Shown here: piece by piece, positions 46,673 to 56,363 of the stretch
Numbering within the stretch: position 1 is the first letter of the stretch
Layout: each line of letters begins with the position of its first letter
Assembly: GCA_027068915.1 (NCBI GenBank)
Contig: JAMOLT010000010.1
Coordinates: 248,001-312,000, forward strand
DNA from: Sedimenticola sp.
GTDB lineage: Bacteria > Pseudomonadota > Gammaproteobacteria > Chromatiales > Chromatiaceae
Direction: 5' to 3'
Length of the DNA: 64,000 nt
The notes under the pieces: model-generated
The model's input: only the letters and a program-made list of their open reading frames with translations
What the model was told of the DNA's origin: nothing
Databases searched by the model: none
Translations under genes and position numbers: made by a program

Positions 46673-48076
46673 ATGAAGACACAGGTACTCATTGTCGGCG
46701 GCGGTATCTCTGGCCTTTCCACTGCCTGGTGGCTGGCGCAAAAAGGCATTGCCGTGGAAGTATGGGAAGCCGCACAGCGTCCTGGTGGTAAAATCCGCAG
46801 CCGCCGCGAAGCCGGCTATCTTACCGAGGATGCAGCCGCCCTGCTGGTCAATTTCCGCCCCCAGGTTGACCTGCTGGTTTCCAGCCTGGGGCTGGATCAG
46901 GACAAACAGCGGCGTGATGACAGCCTCAACCGCTATATCATCCACAACAACCGCCTCACCCAGGTTCCCATGCTCATGCCTGCATTGCTGGCCTCACCCC
47001 TGTGGAGTCTGCCGGCAAAACTGCGGCTGATGGCAGAACCTTTCATCCCCAAAGGCGCCCATACAGGCGAAACCGTATCCGCATTTATTCGCCGCCGTCT
47101 GGGGCAGGAAATTCTGGACACCGCCATGGATGCTTTCATATCCGGCACCCTGGCATCAGACCCTGACCTGGCAGAGGCGCAATCCGTACTGCCGCGCCTT
47201 ACCGCACTGGAACAGCGGTATGGCAGCCTTACCATGGGCATGTTCATCAACAAGGTAATCAAACGCCGCCAAACCAACCGTGCCGACACCTTTTCCTTTT
47301 CCGGCGGCATGGAGCAATTGGTACAGGCTATCGCCAGCAGCCCCGACATCACCATCCGTACCGGGATAAGGGCCACTACCATCCGGCGGCAGGACAACGG
47401 CTGGCAGGCAGAAGGGACGAGCAGTAGCGGCCCCACACGTATCCAGGTGCCACAGCTGGTGCTGAGCACTCCGGCAGACATCAGCAGCCAACTTCTCGCA
47501 GCCACAGATGAGAGATTGGGGAAACTGCTCGCAGATATCGAATATGCCCCTGTCGGAGTGTTGCACCTGGGGATAAAAAGCCGCAACATCCAGCACAAAC
47601 TGGACGGCACCGGCTTCCTGGTGGCAAAGCACAACCGGCTGGCCATCAATGGCAACCTGTGGATGAGCGCCCTGTTCCCCCACCGGGCACCGCCGGAACA
47701 GGCATTGCTGACCTGCTATATTGGCGGGGTACAGCACCCCGGGCAACTACAACGAAGCGACGACGAACTTACTGACATGGTGCTTGACAACCTGCGTCCA
47801 TTGATGAAAATCAAGGGTGAACCGGACTATGCCAAAGTGGAAAGGCACTATCAGGGGTTGCCTCTGTATCATGGCCAGTATCGCGCCAGACTGGCGCAGA
47901 TTTCCTCCCGCCTGGATACGATGCCCGGCCTGCAATTGAACGCAAATTACATCGACGGGGTTTCCGTTCGGGAACGCATTTATCAGGGGCAACGCACGGC
48001 CCAAACCATTGCTGCCTCTTTGCGCAGCGGCAACTGTGACTGCTATCAGCAGCAGATGCTTACACCCAGCCATTGA
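46673..48076 (+). CDS. hemY: HemY-type protoporphyrinogen/coproporphyrinogen oxidase
   Basis: 467-residue FAD enzyme: Rossmann motif VLIVGGGISGLSTAWWLAQKG at the N-terminus, EVWEAAQRPGGKIRS and a C-terminal LQLNANYIDGVSVRERI FAD block that fits PPOX. Bacterial HemY-type proteins oxidise coproporphyrinogen III or protoporphyrinogen IX with oxygen. It starts 3 bp after the radical SAM gene and looks co-transcribed, which strengthens a haem-related reading of that enzyme. A carotenoid-desaturase-like amine oxidase is the main alternative; the GMEQLVQAI block fits both. Confidence 0.82.
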   Translation: MKTQVLIVGGGISGLSTAWWLAQKGIAVEVWEAAQRPGGKIRSRREAGYLTEDAAALLVNFRPQVDLLVSSLGLDQDKQRRDDSLNRYIIHNNRLTQVPMLMPALLASPLWSLPAKLRLMAEPFIPKGAHTGETVSAFIRRRLGQEILDTAMDAFISGTLASDPDLAEAQSVLPRLTALEQRYGSLTMGMFINKVIKRRQTNRADTFSFSGGMEQLVQAIASSPDITIRTGIRATTIRRQDNGWQAEGTSSSGPTRIQVPQLVLSTPADISSQLLAATDERLGKLLADIEYAPVGVLHLGIKSRNIQHKLDGTGFLVAKHNRLAINGNLWMSALFPHRAPPEQALLTCYIGGVQHPGQLQRSDDELTDMVLDNLRPLMKIKGEPDYAKVERHYQGLPLYHGQYRARLAQISSRLDTMPGLQLNANYIDGVSVRERIYQGQRTAQTIAASLRSGNCDCYQQQMLTPSH

Positions 48077-48078
48077 AA

Positions 48079-48414
48079 ATGTCGGAAAATGCCCCTCAAA
48101 ACCAGGAACAATACAGTGGCTTCCGCCCAATCAGGCTAATACTGGTAATTCTGGGGCTGCTGATCGGCATTTCCTTTGCCGCCCAGTGGTATAGCCGCAA
48201 TATCACCATGCCACGCTACTGTGAATACCCTGCTGAAGAAACCCTGGGTCGCATACAGCAAGTTTTGACCGAAAAGACACCAGCCGGAAGCGGGGATCGC
48301 AAGCCCTATATCATCGCCGCCCGCCTAACCTTCCTGCTTCCCCGCAAACCCGACGAACCACTAAACAGTTACCTGAGTCGGCTACAGCGGCACATTGAAC
48401 AACAATGCCCATAG
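48079..48414 (+). CDS. Small membrane-anchored protein of unknown function
   Basis: 111 residues: a cytoplasmic N-terminus of about 20, one membrane helix (LILVILGLLIGISFAAQW), then a periplasmic domain of about 70 residues with two Cys (PRYCEYP and the C-terminal QQCP) that could pair. The ATG at 48079 lies just past the HemY stop. The final bases overlap the sensor-kinase start. Unrecognised family. Position between hemY and the sensor suggests an input or assembly partner. Confidence 0.7.
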   Translation: MSENAPQNQEQYSGFRPIRLILVILGLLIGISFAAQWYSRNITMPRYCEYPAEETLGRIQQVLTEKTPAGSGDRKPYIIAARLTFLLPRKPDEPLNSYLSRLQRHIEQQCP

Positions 48415-51008
48415 TTCAGCCTCCAGCACAACCAAGCCATCTCGGGCAGATCAGAACCTTCATCAGCCTGTTCCTGCCCATCTGTCTGGTGCTGCTGATT
48501 ATTGGCGGCATGCATTACTACACCTTCTATACCACCGAACACAGCAGCATAGAATCCACAGAATCCCTGAATGTGGATCTCGCCCGGCGCATGGTGCAAG
48601 AAGACATTGCCGACGTGGTAAAAGACTTGCGCTTCCTCGCCGAACATATCGAAAGCCAGGGGTTGCCGGAAGCGTTGCCCTGGACCAGGGAACAACGTAT
48701 TGCAGAAGAGTTCCGGGTATTCGCAAAAAACAAGGGGCTGTACGATCAGATTCGCTATATGGACAACAGCGGCATGGAAATCGTCCGCATCAACTACAAC
48801 GACGGAAATGTAGAGGTTGTTCCCTATGCATTGCTGCAGAGCAAGGCCAACCGCTACTATTTTCGCGAAGCCCTGGCACAGGAACCCGGTGGGATCTATC
48901 TGTCGAGATTTGATCTGAACGTGGAAAACGGGAAAATTGAAGAACCCTTCAAGCCGGTGATCCGTTTTGCCACTCCTGTTGTCAACCATAGCGGCAACAA
49001 AAAGGGCATCGTTCTGATCAACTACCTGGGCGCACGACTGATTGACAACTTCTCCCGTGCGGCAGCCAGCATCGCTGACCATATCGAACTCCTCAATAGC
49101 GACGGTTACTGGTTGAGCAGTCCCAAACACGAAAATGAATGGGGCTTTATGCTCAATAGCGGCAACCGCTTCCAGAATGACAAGCCTGTTGCATGGCGGG
49201 AAATTTCAAATAACGAAAGCGGTCAATTTGAAACTCCAGAAGGGTTTTTCACCTACACCACAATTTATCCGTTAAAAGTCGCATTGGCCGCACTTCCCGC
49301 CACCGCAGAAACTGTCAGCCATGAGGGGGGGCAAAGCCCCCAATGGAAAATTGTCTCTCTTATTCCCTACAGCCAGATCTCTTCCACCTTTCCAATCTTC
49401 CTGAAAAACAACGGTACACTATATCTTTCCATGTTCCTGCTGGTGTTTGTCGGCACAGGATTTCTGGCGCGTACCACCCATTTGCACCGTATCGCCGAGG
49501 CGCAACGCGACTATGAACAGCGGTTCCGGCACACCCTGGAAAATATCGAATTGGCAGCCGTTGCTCTCGACAGACAGGGAAAGCTGACATTCTGCAACAA
49601 CCATTTTCTCGATATCACTGGCTGGGAGAGAAAAGAAATCATCGGCAAGGACTGGATCAGGCAACTGGTGGCCGAACAGGACAAGGAGAAAGTTTCCGGC
49701 ATTATCCGGCTGATGGACTCTCCCCGGCAGTTTCCTTCCCACCTGGAGCTGCAGGTCAAAACCCGTAGCGGCGCACCACGCCTGATCGCCTGGAACAACA
49801 CCCTTTCCTACAACAGCAGGGGGGAGGTTATCGGAGTGACCGGCATCGGTGAAGACATTACCGACATACGGCGCACAGAGAGCGAACTACTCAAGCTCTA
49901 CCAGGCTGTGGAGCAAAGTCCAAGCTCGGTGGTTATCACCAATCCCCAGGGAAACATCGAGTATGTAAACCCGAAGTTCACCGAGGTATCCGGTTATCGC
50001 TCAGAGGAGGTCATCGGCAGAAATCCGCGCCTACTGAAATCAGGGGAAACCAGCAAGGAAGAGTACGGCAATCTGTGGGAGACCATCCAGAAAGGGGGCG
50101 AGTGGCGCGGCGAGTTTCACAACCGGCGAAAAAATGGCACATTGTTCTGGGAGGCGGCAGCAATATCCGCCATTCGTGATGGCAAAGGAAATATCACCAG
50201 CATTCTCGCGGTGAAAGAAGACATCACCGAAAAGAAGCGCCTGGAAAAAGAAGTCGAAAAACAGAACCGGGAGCTGGCACTGGCAGAAACCATGGCCGCC
50301 ATGGGACGTATGGCCAGCATGATCGCCCATGACTTGCGCAATCCCCTGTCCTCCGTAAAAATGACCCTGCAGATCCTGGACAAGAAAGCCGATCCCGCCA
50401 CCAGCGCCGATACGAGGGAACTGTGCCAAATCTCTCTGGAGCAGATCCGTTACATGGAAGAGATCCTCTCAGACATGCTTTCCTATTCCCGTCCCGATGC
50501 CCTCAAACCCGAATGGATTCCCATTGACAAGGTCATCGACCTGGCCATCGGCATGTCCCAGCGCCGCCAATACAAGAAAAAAATCACCTTGCACACCCAG
50601 TACCATTCCGGACTGCCCACTATTTATGCCGATGCCACCAAACTGCGCCAGCTGTTCTCCAACCTGATTGCCAACGCTTTCCAGGCCACGGCAGACAGCG
50701 AAAACCCCCAGATCAGCATCGAAGCCATGATTGAGCTAGGCCATGAAGGAACCAATGTACGCATTGATATCTGCGACAACGGCTGTGGCATCAGCAAGGC
50801 GGATCGGAAGCGAATCTTCGAGCCATTTTTCACCACTCGTGCAAAAGGTACCGGCTTGGGGCTGGCCATAGTGAAACGCATACTTGAACAACATCAGGCC
50901 AGCATTCTGGTTTCCGGCAACACCCCCACAGGCACCTGCATATCGGTAATACTGCCCATTAACCCAACCACCCAGACCAGTGCAACAGCGAGCCACAATC
51001 ATGAGTAA
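48405..51008 (+). CDS. dCache-PAS-PAS sensor histidine kinase
   Basis: 867 residues. Two membrane helices (about 20-40 and 335-355) flank a large periplasmic dCache-like sensor (for example YDQIRYMDNSGMEIVRINYNDG). Then come PAS domains (about 375-490 and 500-610, with GYRSEEVIGRNPRLLKSGETS), a coiled linker, the phosphoacceptor MIAHDLRNPLSSVKMTLQIL and a HATPase domain with NAFQA (N box) and GTGLGLAIVKRIL. It overlaps the response-regulator start. Expected to phosphorylate the adjacent sigma-54 activator. The PAS chain may sense a redox or haem-linked cue. Confidence 0.9.
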   Translation: MPIVQPPAQPSHLGQIRTFISLFLPICLVLLIIGGMHYYTFYTTEHSSIESTESLNVDLARRMVQEDIADVVKDLRFLAEHIESQGLPEALPWTREQRIAEEFRVFAKNKGLYDQIRYMDNSGMEIVRINYNDGNVEVVPYALLQSKANRYYFREALAQEPGGIYLSRFDLNVENGKIEEPFKPVIRFATPVVNHSGNKKGIVLINYLGARLIDNFSRAAASIADHIELLNSDGYWLSSPKHENEWGFMLNSGNRFQNDKPVAWREISNNESGQFETPEGFFTYTTIYPLKVALAALPATAETVSHEGGQSPQWKIVSLIPYSQISSTFPIFLKNNGTLYLSMFLLVFVGTGFLARTTHLHRIAEAQRDYEQRFRHTLENIELAAVALDRQGKLTFCNNHFLDITGWERKEIIGKDWIRQLVAEQDKEKVSGIIRLMDSPRQFPSHLELQVKTRSGAPRLIAWNNTLSYNSRGEVIGVTGIGEDITDIRRTESELLKLYQAVEQSPSSVVITNPQGNIEYVNPKFTEVSGYRSEEVIGRNPRLLKSGETSKEEYGNLWETIQKGGEWRGEFHNRRKNGTLFWEAAAISAIRDGKGNITSILAVKEDITEKKRLEKEVEKQNRELALAETMAAMGRMASMIAHDLRNPLSSVKMTLQILDKKADPATSADTRELCQISLEQIRYMEEILSDMLSYSRPDALKPEWIPIDKVIDLAIGMSQRRQYKKKITLHTQYHSGLPTIYADATKLRQLFSNLIANAFQATADSENPQISIEAMIELGHEGTNVRIDICDNGCGISKADRKRIFEPFFTTRAKGTGLGLAIVKRILEQHQASILVSGNTPTGTCISVILPINPTTQTSATASHNHE

Positions 51009-52389
51009 AATTCTTATCGTCGATGATGATATTGCCAGCAGCCGCACCCTTCAGCTTCATCTCAGCAGCCAGGAGCATCAGGTAAAGCTGGCCGCCGGCG
51101 TCGATGAAGGCCTGGAGCTGGCAGCCGGCTACGAGCCTGACTTGATTATTCTGGACATCCGGATGCCCGGCAGATCCGGCCTGGAAGGCCTGGCAGACTT
51201 CAAGAAGCAACGGCCCCAGATATGCATCATCATGATTACCGCCTTTCACGACATGGACAGCACCATCGAGGCCATGCAGAAAGGCGCTGATGACTACATT
51301 CACAAGCCTATCGATATCGATGAGCTGGATTCTTCGATTAGCAAGCTGCTAAATGCCAGCAAGGACAGCGATGAACTGCTGTTTTCCACCACCCAGGAAA
51401 GCATCAACGGATACCCAAGCATGGTTGGCCGCAGCCGCGCCATGAAAGAAATTTTCAAAACCATCGGCCTGGTGGCAAAAAGCCCTGCCACCGTCCTGAT
51501 CACCGGCGAATCTGGCACAGGCAAGGAACTGGTGGCCAGAGCCGTTCACCGCTCCAGCGAAACCCCAAAAGGCCCCTTTATCGCCATCAATTGCGCCGCC
51601 CTGGTGGAAACCCTGCTCGAATCCGACATGTTCGGCCATGAAAAAGGCGCATTCACCGGCGCAGTAGGCCGCCAGGAAGGGAAATTCTCCCTGGCCCGGG
51701 GCGGCACCATTTTTCTCGATGAAGTAGGCGAGCTTTCCCCCGCCATGCAAGCCAAGCTGTTACGGGTACTGCAGTACAAGGAATACACCCCTCTGGGGGC
51801 AAAGCAGGCCCAGCACTCTGATGCACGGGTCATTACTGCAACCAATGTTGATCTTGCCCAGAAAACACAGGAAGGCAGTTTTCGTGAAGACCTGTATTAC
51901 CGCCTGCAGGTCATCAACATCCACCTGCCCCCGCTGCGGGAACGTAAGGAAGACCTGATGGATCTGATACAAACCCTCCTCGGGCGTATCAACCAGGAGC
52001 TGCACAGCAATGTCACCCACATCTCAAAAGACGTACTCAGTTGCATGGAAGCCTACCAGTGGCCCGGCAACATCCGCGAACTGGAAAATGTACTGATGAA
52101 AGGCGTAGCACTTTCCCATAGCGACACCTTCACCCGGGAACTGCTGCCGGAACAGATACTCTGCAAAAGCAACGACAGCCCGCAGCCCGCAATGGAGAAG
52201 CCCGTTACTGACCGCAGCCTGAAAGAAGTGGAAAAAGAGCACATCAGCAGAATTCTGGAAGCCAACAACTGGCACAGGGGAAGAGCCTGCGAAGTGCTTG
52301 GCGTATCCCGCCCCCGCCTGCGACGCATGATCAACGAATATGGTCTGGTGCCACCACAAGGGCTGGATGACGAGGAAGCAGAAGAATAG
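51001..52389 (+). CDS. NtrC-family sigma-54-dependent response regulator
   Basis: 462 residues: receiver domain (Asp in LIILDIRMPGRSGLEG, about residue 52; KPIDIDEL), AAA+ domain with Walker A GESGTGKELVARAVH, the sigma-54 loop GAFTGA (EKGAFTGAVGRQ) and Walker B GGTIFLDEVGEL, and a Fis-type DNA-binding tail (RGRACEVLGVSRPRLRRMI). ATG at 51001 overlaps the kinase stop by 8 bp. It is the natural activator of the two sigma-54 promoter candidates at 38593-38608 and 38933-38948 and of the TGAAC dyads between them. Inference from synteny. Confidence 0.92.
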   Translation: MSKILIVDDDIASSRTLQLHLSSQEHQVKLAAGVDEGLELAAGYEPDLIILDIRMPGRSGLEGLADFKKQRPQICIIMITAFHDMDSTIEAMQKGADDYIHKPIDIDELDSSISKLLNASKDSDELLFSTTQESINGYPSMVGRSRAMKEIFKTIGLVAKSPATVLITGESGTGKELVARAVHRSSETPKGPFIAINCAALVETLLESDMFGHEKGAFTGAVGRQEGKFSLARGGTIFLDEVGELSPAMQAKLLRVLQYKEYTPLGAKQAQHSDARVITATNVDLAQKTQEGSFREDLYYRLQVINIHLPPLRERKEDLMDLIQTLLGRINQELHSNVTHISKDVLSCMEAYQWPGNIRELENVLMKGVALSHSDTFTRELLPEQILCKSNDSPQPAMEKPVTDRSLKEVEKEHISRILEANNWHRGRACEVLGVSRPRLRRMINEYGLVPPQGLDDEEAEE

Positions 52390-52504
52390 CGCCTTCCATC
52401 TTCCCTATACGGATAAGCCACTCTGACATGCACCAGGAAACCCTATAACAAATAATGCAGGGATTCCCTCTTTGCAGCCAGAGTGGCTATATATGCTAAG
52501 ACAA

Positions 52505-52915
52505 TCAGGCCTTGTTTTTCAGCAGGTCGCGTATTTCCCCGAGCAAAACTTCCTGCTTGGGCGGCTCGGCTGCGGCTTCCTCTTCTTCTTTCTCGCTTTC
52601 CATGGTCGCCTTGGCTTTGTTGATCCCCTTGATAATCATGAACAACACGAAAGCAACGATCAGAAAAGCAATAACGGAGTTCATAAATGTGCCGTATTTG
52701 ATCAGGACTTCCTTACCATCCACTCCTTCGCCAAGAGACAGCGCCAGATTGGAAAAATCAAGCCCGCCGGAAAGGTATCCAATCGGAGGCATAATAACGT
52801 CGTCAACCAGTGACTTCACAATTGTGCCGAAAGCGCCGCCGATAATAATACCTACGGCCATATCCACCATATTTCCCTTGACTGCAAACTCCTTAAACTC
52901 ACTAATCATTCCCAT
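52505..52915 (-). CDS. mscL: Large-conductance mechanosensitive channel
   Basis: 136 residues. The first helix is [33 protein letters not shown] (MscL gate region). The second is [23 protein letters not shown]. The C-terminal helical bundle is Glu-rich. It opens under membrane tension to release solutes on hypo-osmotic shock. The 3' side lies next to the end of the sigma-54 regulator gene. Confidence 0.96.
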   Translation of the reverse strand: MGMISEFKEFAVKGNMVDMAVGIIIGGAFGTIVKSLVDDVIMPPIGYLSGGLDFSNLALSLGEGVDGKEVLIKYGTFMNSVIAFLIVAFVLFMIIKGINKAKATMESEKEEEEAAAEPPKQEVLLGEIRDLLKNKA

Positions 52916-53441
52916 GACAATACTTCCTCTTCGATAAAATACTTCCTGGTTAGCTGTAACAGCTCGCTAACATCCTTACGTCATTTCACAAATGACTGAT
53001 TCGAGACTATTCCTTGCGCATATCGTTGTCAACGGCGGCGTAACACCAAGTATTTACACCACAAAACATGCACCCGGACTGCACATCCAGGATAGCCCCC
53101 TGTGTCAGCATAGATCTCCGCTCACTGCTTTTCACCCGGGAGGTGAAAGCATGCCCTTTGGTTCACTCCGTCTCTATTGATTGGGGATTCACAGAGCTGT
53201 GTTTTCCACAGCCCTGTGAAATCTTGTGCGGCACATCCAGATTCAAGATCCTGGATCAGAATTGTTTCACCTGGTCTTTGACTATATGGAAATGGCTTGA
53301 GGGAAGCCCGAATTGCTCCTGCGAATGCAGGAATCAATTTGTTGCCGGAATTGTTACGGTGCAGAGAGGGTAACAAGCAGTAATCCTGAGCAAATACAGG
53401 ATATTTGGAAATTAAAGCATATTGTTGCCGGTGCTCGATTA
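52916..53441. other. Non-coding gap between mscL and tRNA-Phe
   Basis: About 530 bp. No credible gene is seen on either strand. It contains small hairpins: GCTGTG-TTTT-CCACAGC around 53195-53215 and TCCTGC-GAAT-GCAGGA around 53317-53334, the latter REP-like. It would hold the mscL promoter. Confidence 0.5.
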
Positions 53442-53475
53442 AAGCATAAAGCCGCCAAACGGCGGCTTTATGCTT
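53442..53475 (-). terminator. Terminator downstream of tRNA-Phe
   Basis: Perfect 15-bp stem AAGCATAAAGCCGCC/GGCGGCTTTATGCTT with a 4-nt loop. On the minus strand it ends in a U-rich run (TTTAATC), 35 bp after the tRNA 3' end. Confidence 0.8.
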
Positions 53476-53509
53476 AAAACGGCAAAAAGCGCAGGCTCAT
53501 TTGAAATAA

Positions 53510-53585
<76 letters not shown>

Positions 53586-53654
53586 ATCGTTGCCGTCCTG
53601 AATAACGGCAAGGCGGCATATTTAAGCCGGACGAGACGGATTAGTCAAGCAAAA

Positions 53655-53924
53655 TCACAGCTTGATATTGAATTCCGGAGGATTGGCGGATCCACCAGCA
53701 AAGAAGTATTTTTCCATCTCTTCCTCAAGAAACTTTCTGTCCTTGGGGTTGACGGGCGACAGGCGGTGTTCGTTGATCAGTATCGTCTGGTGCTTGAGCC
53801 ACCCCTGCCATGCTTCCCTGGATACACTCTCGAATATCCGTTGTCCCAGCTCCCCGGGATAAGGAGGGCGATCCAACCCCTCGGCCTCTTTACCCAGTTT
53901 GATACAATTCACCATTCGGCTCAT
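53655..53924 (-). CDS. yggX: YggX-type Fe(II)-trafficking/oxidative damage protection protein
   Basis: 89 residues starting [17 protein letters not shown], with the family core [20 protein letters not shown] and a C-terminal tail [18 protein letters not shown]. Protects Fe-S enzymes and handles labile iron. The ATG at 53924 overlaps the mutY stop (ATGA), and mutY also protects against oxidative DNA damage. Confidence 0.95.
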   Translation of the reverse strand: MSRMVNCIKLGKEAEGLDRPPYPGELGQRIFESVSREAWQGWLKHQTILINEHRLSPVNPKDRKFLEEEMEKYFFAGGSANPPEFNIKL

Positions 53925-54988
53925 TTCAATTCCTCTTTCAGTTCCCGCAGTAGCTGCTGCACCGGCGTAGCCAAGCCGCACTTTTGCGTTTGAGAGAGGT
54001 TATACCAGACCTGCCCGTCACCATCCAGCACCTGCCAACCCGGTTTTCGCAGCAGGATTAGCCGCGGATGAATATGCAGGTGGAAATGGCTGAAGCTGTG
54101 TCTGCGCGCCGGCAAATTCCTGATTTTCACATCTCCGGCGGCAGAGCGGGCCTGCAGCCAGCCGGCGGCATTTTCCTCCATGGCCAGCTCGGGAAAGCTC
54201 CACAGCCCGCCCCATATCCCCGCCGGAGGGCGTTTTTCCAGCAGAACCTGCCCCTGTTGATTCATCACCAGCAGCATTTGCACCGAGCGCTGGGGCAAGG
54301 CTCTGGAAGGCTTGGGGGAGGGATAATCCGCCACGCAATCCCCTTGGTATGCAGCACACAGGTCGCGCAAGGGGCAGCATTTGCAGTTCGCCTTGCCGCG
54401 CACACAAAGGGTGGCTCCCAGATCCATGATGGCCTGATTGTAGGCCTGGACATGCTCCACCGGAGTCAAGGCTCGGGACAGTTTCCAAAGTTCCTTCTGC
54501 ACCGCGGCTTTTCCAGGCCAGCCTTCCAGCAGAAACACTCTTGCCAACACCCGTTTCACATTTCCATCGAGGATGGCGTGGTGCTGGCCCAGGGCGAGAG
54601 AAAGGATAGCCCCTGCGGTAGATTCGCCTACACCGGGCAAGGCCAGCACCTGCTCATACACCTCGGGAAAACGCCCTTCGTGCTCTTCCATGACCACCAT
54701 GGCCGCCTGGTGCAGGTTTCTCGCCCGCGCATAGTAGCCAAGTCCGGACCAATGGTGCAGCACCTGATCGGCATCAGCCGCTGCCAGATCGGCAATTCCG
54801 GGAAAAGCCCGCATGAACCGCAAATAATAGGGAACCACCGCAGCCACCCGGGTTTGCTGCAGCATGATCTCGGACACCCAGACCCGATAAGGCGTTTTGT
54901 TCTGTTGCCAGGGAAGATCCTTGCGCCCGTGCAGCGAAAACCAGTTCAGCAAGGCGCGGGAAAATGCCTGGGCATGGGATTTCTGCAT
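53921..54988 (-). CDS. mutY: A/G-specific adenine glycosylase
   Basis: 355-residue base-excision repair enzyme that removes adenine opposite 8-oxoG. The catalytic Glu is in [19 protein letters not shown], the HhH-GPD Asp loop in [13 protein letters not shown], and the [4Fe-4S] ligands in [17 protein letters not shown] (C-x6-C-x2-C-x5-C). The C-terminal NUDIX-like domain recognises 8-oxoG. Normal length. Confidence 0.96.
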   Translation of the reverse strand: MQKSHAQAFSRALLNWFSLHGRKDLPWQQNKTPYRVWVSEIMLQQTRVAAVVPYYLRFMRAFPGIADLAAADADQVLHHWSGLGYYARARNLHQAAMVVMEEHEGRFPEVYEQVLALPGVGESTAGAILSLALGQHHAILDGNVKRVLARVFLLEGWPGKAAVQKELWKLSRALTPVEHVQAYNQAIMDLGATLCVRGKANCKCCPLRDLCAAYQGDCVADYPSPKPSRALPQRSVQMLLVMNQQGQVLLEKRPPAGIWGGLWSFPELAMEENAAGWLQARSAAGDVKIRNLPARRHSFSHFHLHIHPRLILLRKPGWQVLDGDGQVWYNLSQTQKCGLATPVQQLLRELKEELK

Positions 54989-55203
54989 GGAATTTGTACA
55001 CTACCGGCAAGAAAAAGGCATGATACCCAAATGGAGGCACTTTCACGAACCCAACGCCAATTTCCAGTCGCGCCATTTGGCACAACTCGGCATGGATTTT
55101 CAGAAATATCCCCCCGGATTGATATTTGTCGTATTTACAGGTTTTTTGCAACTGCTACCATCACGTCACTCATGAATTCTTCCTAACGCAATGGAGACAG
55201 CAC

Positions 55204-55662
55204 ATGTTTAAGCAACTATTCCCCGGTCTGTTACTGGGCCTGACCCTGGCAATGCCGGCCTTTGCGGGCACCGCCGCCGATGATATCCAGGTCATCGACC
55301 CCTGGGCGCGGGAAGTTCCTCCCGGCCTGACCACCAGCGCCGGCTTTCTTGGTATGAAGAACACTGGTGACAAGGAGCACAAACTGGTGGCCGCCGAATC
55401 TGCCAACACCGGCATGATCGAATTACACACCCATATCAACGACAATGGCGTGATGCGCATGCGCCCGGTGGAAAACATACCTGTTGCTCCAGGGAGCACC
55501 GCCACGCTTCAGCCCGGTGGCTTGCATCTGATGCTGATGATGATAAAGAAGCCGCTGAAAGCAGGTGAAAAGATGGCCATCACTCTGGTGTTTGAAGATG
55601 GCAGCAAGAAGGACATCGAAGCGGAAGTACGCCATTTCAGCATGGAAAACATGAAGCACTAA
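55204..55662 (+). CDS. Periplasmic PCu(A)C copper chaperone
   Basis: 152 residues with signal peptide MFKQLFPGLLLGLTLAMPAFAG. Met/His ligands are spread along the fold: FLGMKN, MIELHTHIND, VMRMRPVENI and HLMLMMIKK. PCuAC loads Cu(I) onto Sco and the CuA site of oxidases. Immediately followed by a Sco gene, so the pair forms a copper delivery unit. The ATG at 55204 gives a proper signal, and the upstream open frame does not. Confidence 0.9.
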   Translation: MFKQLFPGLLLGLTLAMPAFAGTAADDIQVIDPWAREVPPGLTTSAGFLGMKNTGDKEHKLVAAESANTGMIELHTHINDNGVMRMRPVENIPVAPGSTATLQPGGLHLMLMMIKKPLKAGEKMAITLVFEDGSKKDIEAEVRHFSMENMKH

Positions 55663-55717
55663 TCAGGGCTCTCCGGTGCTGGAACGCGCCAGAGCACCCG
55701 GCACGGGCTATACGAAA

Positions 55718-56308
55718 ATGAAACTATTTTTCCGGCTTTTTCTGGCGCTGCTGATCTCAACCTCCAGCGTCTATGCCTGGTCGTTGTTCTCCGGCTCCGA
55801 GGAGGGACGCTACCCCGGCATGGGCGGGGATTTCACCCTGCAGTCTGCTCAGGGAGAAATATCCCTCAAGGATTTTCGCGGCAAGGTGGTGCTGATCTAC
55901 TTCGGCTACACCTCCTGCCCGGACGTCTGCCCGACCTCCCTGGGCGCCCTGTCCGCCGCTCTGAAAAAACTCGACAGCAAGGAAATGCAGCAGATCCAGC
56001 CCCTGTTTATCAGTGTTGACCCGGAGCGTGACAATGTGAACAAGCTGCAGGAGTATTCCCGTTATTTCCACCCGAAGATGATTGGTGCAACCAGCAACCT
56101 GGATTACCTGCAAGCCCTGGCCAGCCGCTATGGTGCCTATTTCCGCAAGGCGGAAGTGGAGAACTCCTCCATGGGCTATGCAGTGGATCATTCCTCCACT
56201 ATTTTCGTAGTGGGAAAGGACGGCAAGCTGGCGGACATGATCCAGCACAGCGACTCGCCCAAGCGCATCCTGGAGCATATTCGTGCGGTGCTGGGAAAAA
56301 ATATCTGA
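55718..56308 (+). CDS. SCO1/SenC-type copper chaperone
   Basis: 196 residues with N-terminal hydrophobic signal/anchor (MKLFFRLFLALLISTSSVYA). Cu ligands are GYTSCPDVCPTSL (CxxxC) and the distal His in AVDHSSTIFVV. Second Sco of the window; partner of PCuAC upstream. Spacing (55 bp) suggests one operon. The ATG at 55718 gives a standard signal; a GTG at 55676 is less likely. Confidence 0.9.
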   Translation: MKLFFRLFLALLISTSSVYAWSLFSGSEEGRYPGMGGDFTLQSAQGEISLKDFRGKVVLIYFGYTSCPDVCPTSLGALSAALKKLDSKEMQQIQPLFISVDPERDNVNKLQEYSRYFHPKMIGATSNLDYLQALASRYGAYFRKAEVENSSMGYAVDHSSTIFVVGKDGKLADMIQHSDSPKRILEHIRAVLGKNI

Positions 56309-56330
56309 GCTGAAGTATCTGTCTCGAGTT

Positions 56331-56363
56331 CTAGTGTGCTGTGTCAGAATTGCAGTACACTAG
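56331..56363. mobile_element. 33-bp minimal CTAG-family inverted repeat
   Basis: CTAGTGTGCTGTGTCAG, AATT, then GCAGTACACTAG: two degenerate copies of the terminal repeat back to back between converging genes. The right CTAG gives the TAG stop (56360-56362, minus) of the rhodanese gene. A short hairpin here could also end both transcripts. Confidence 0.55.
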
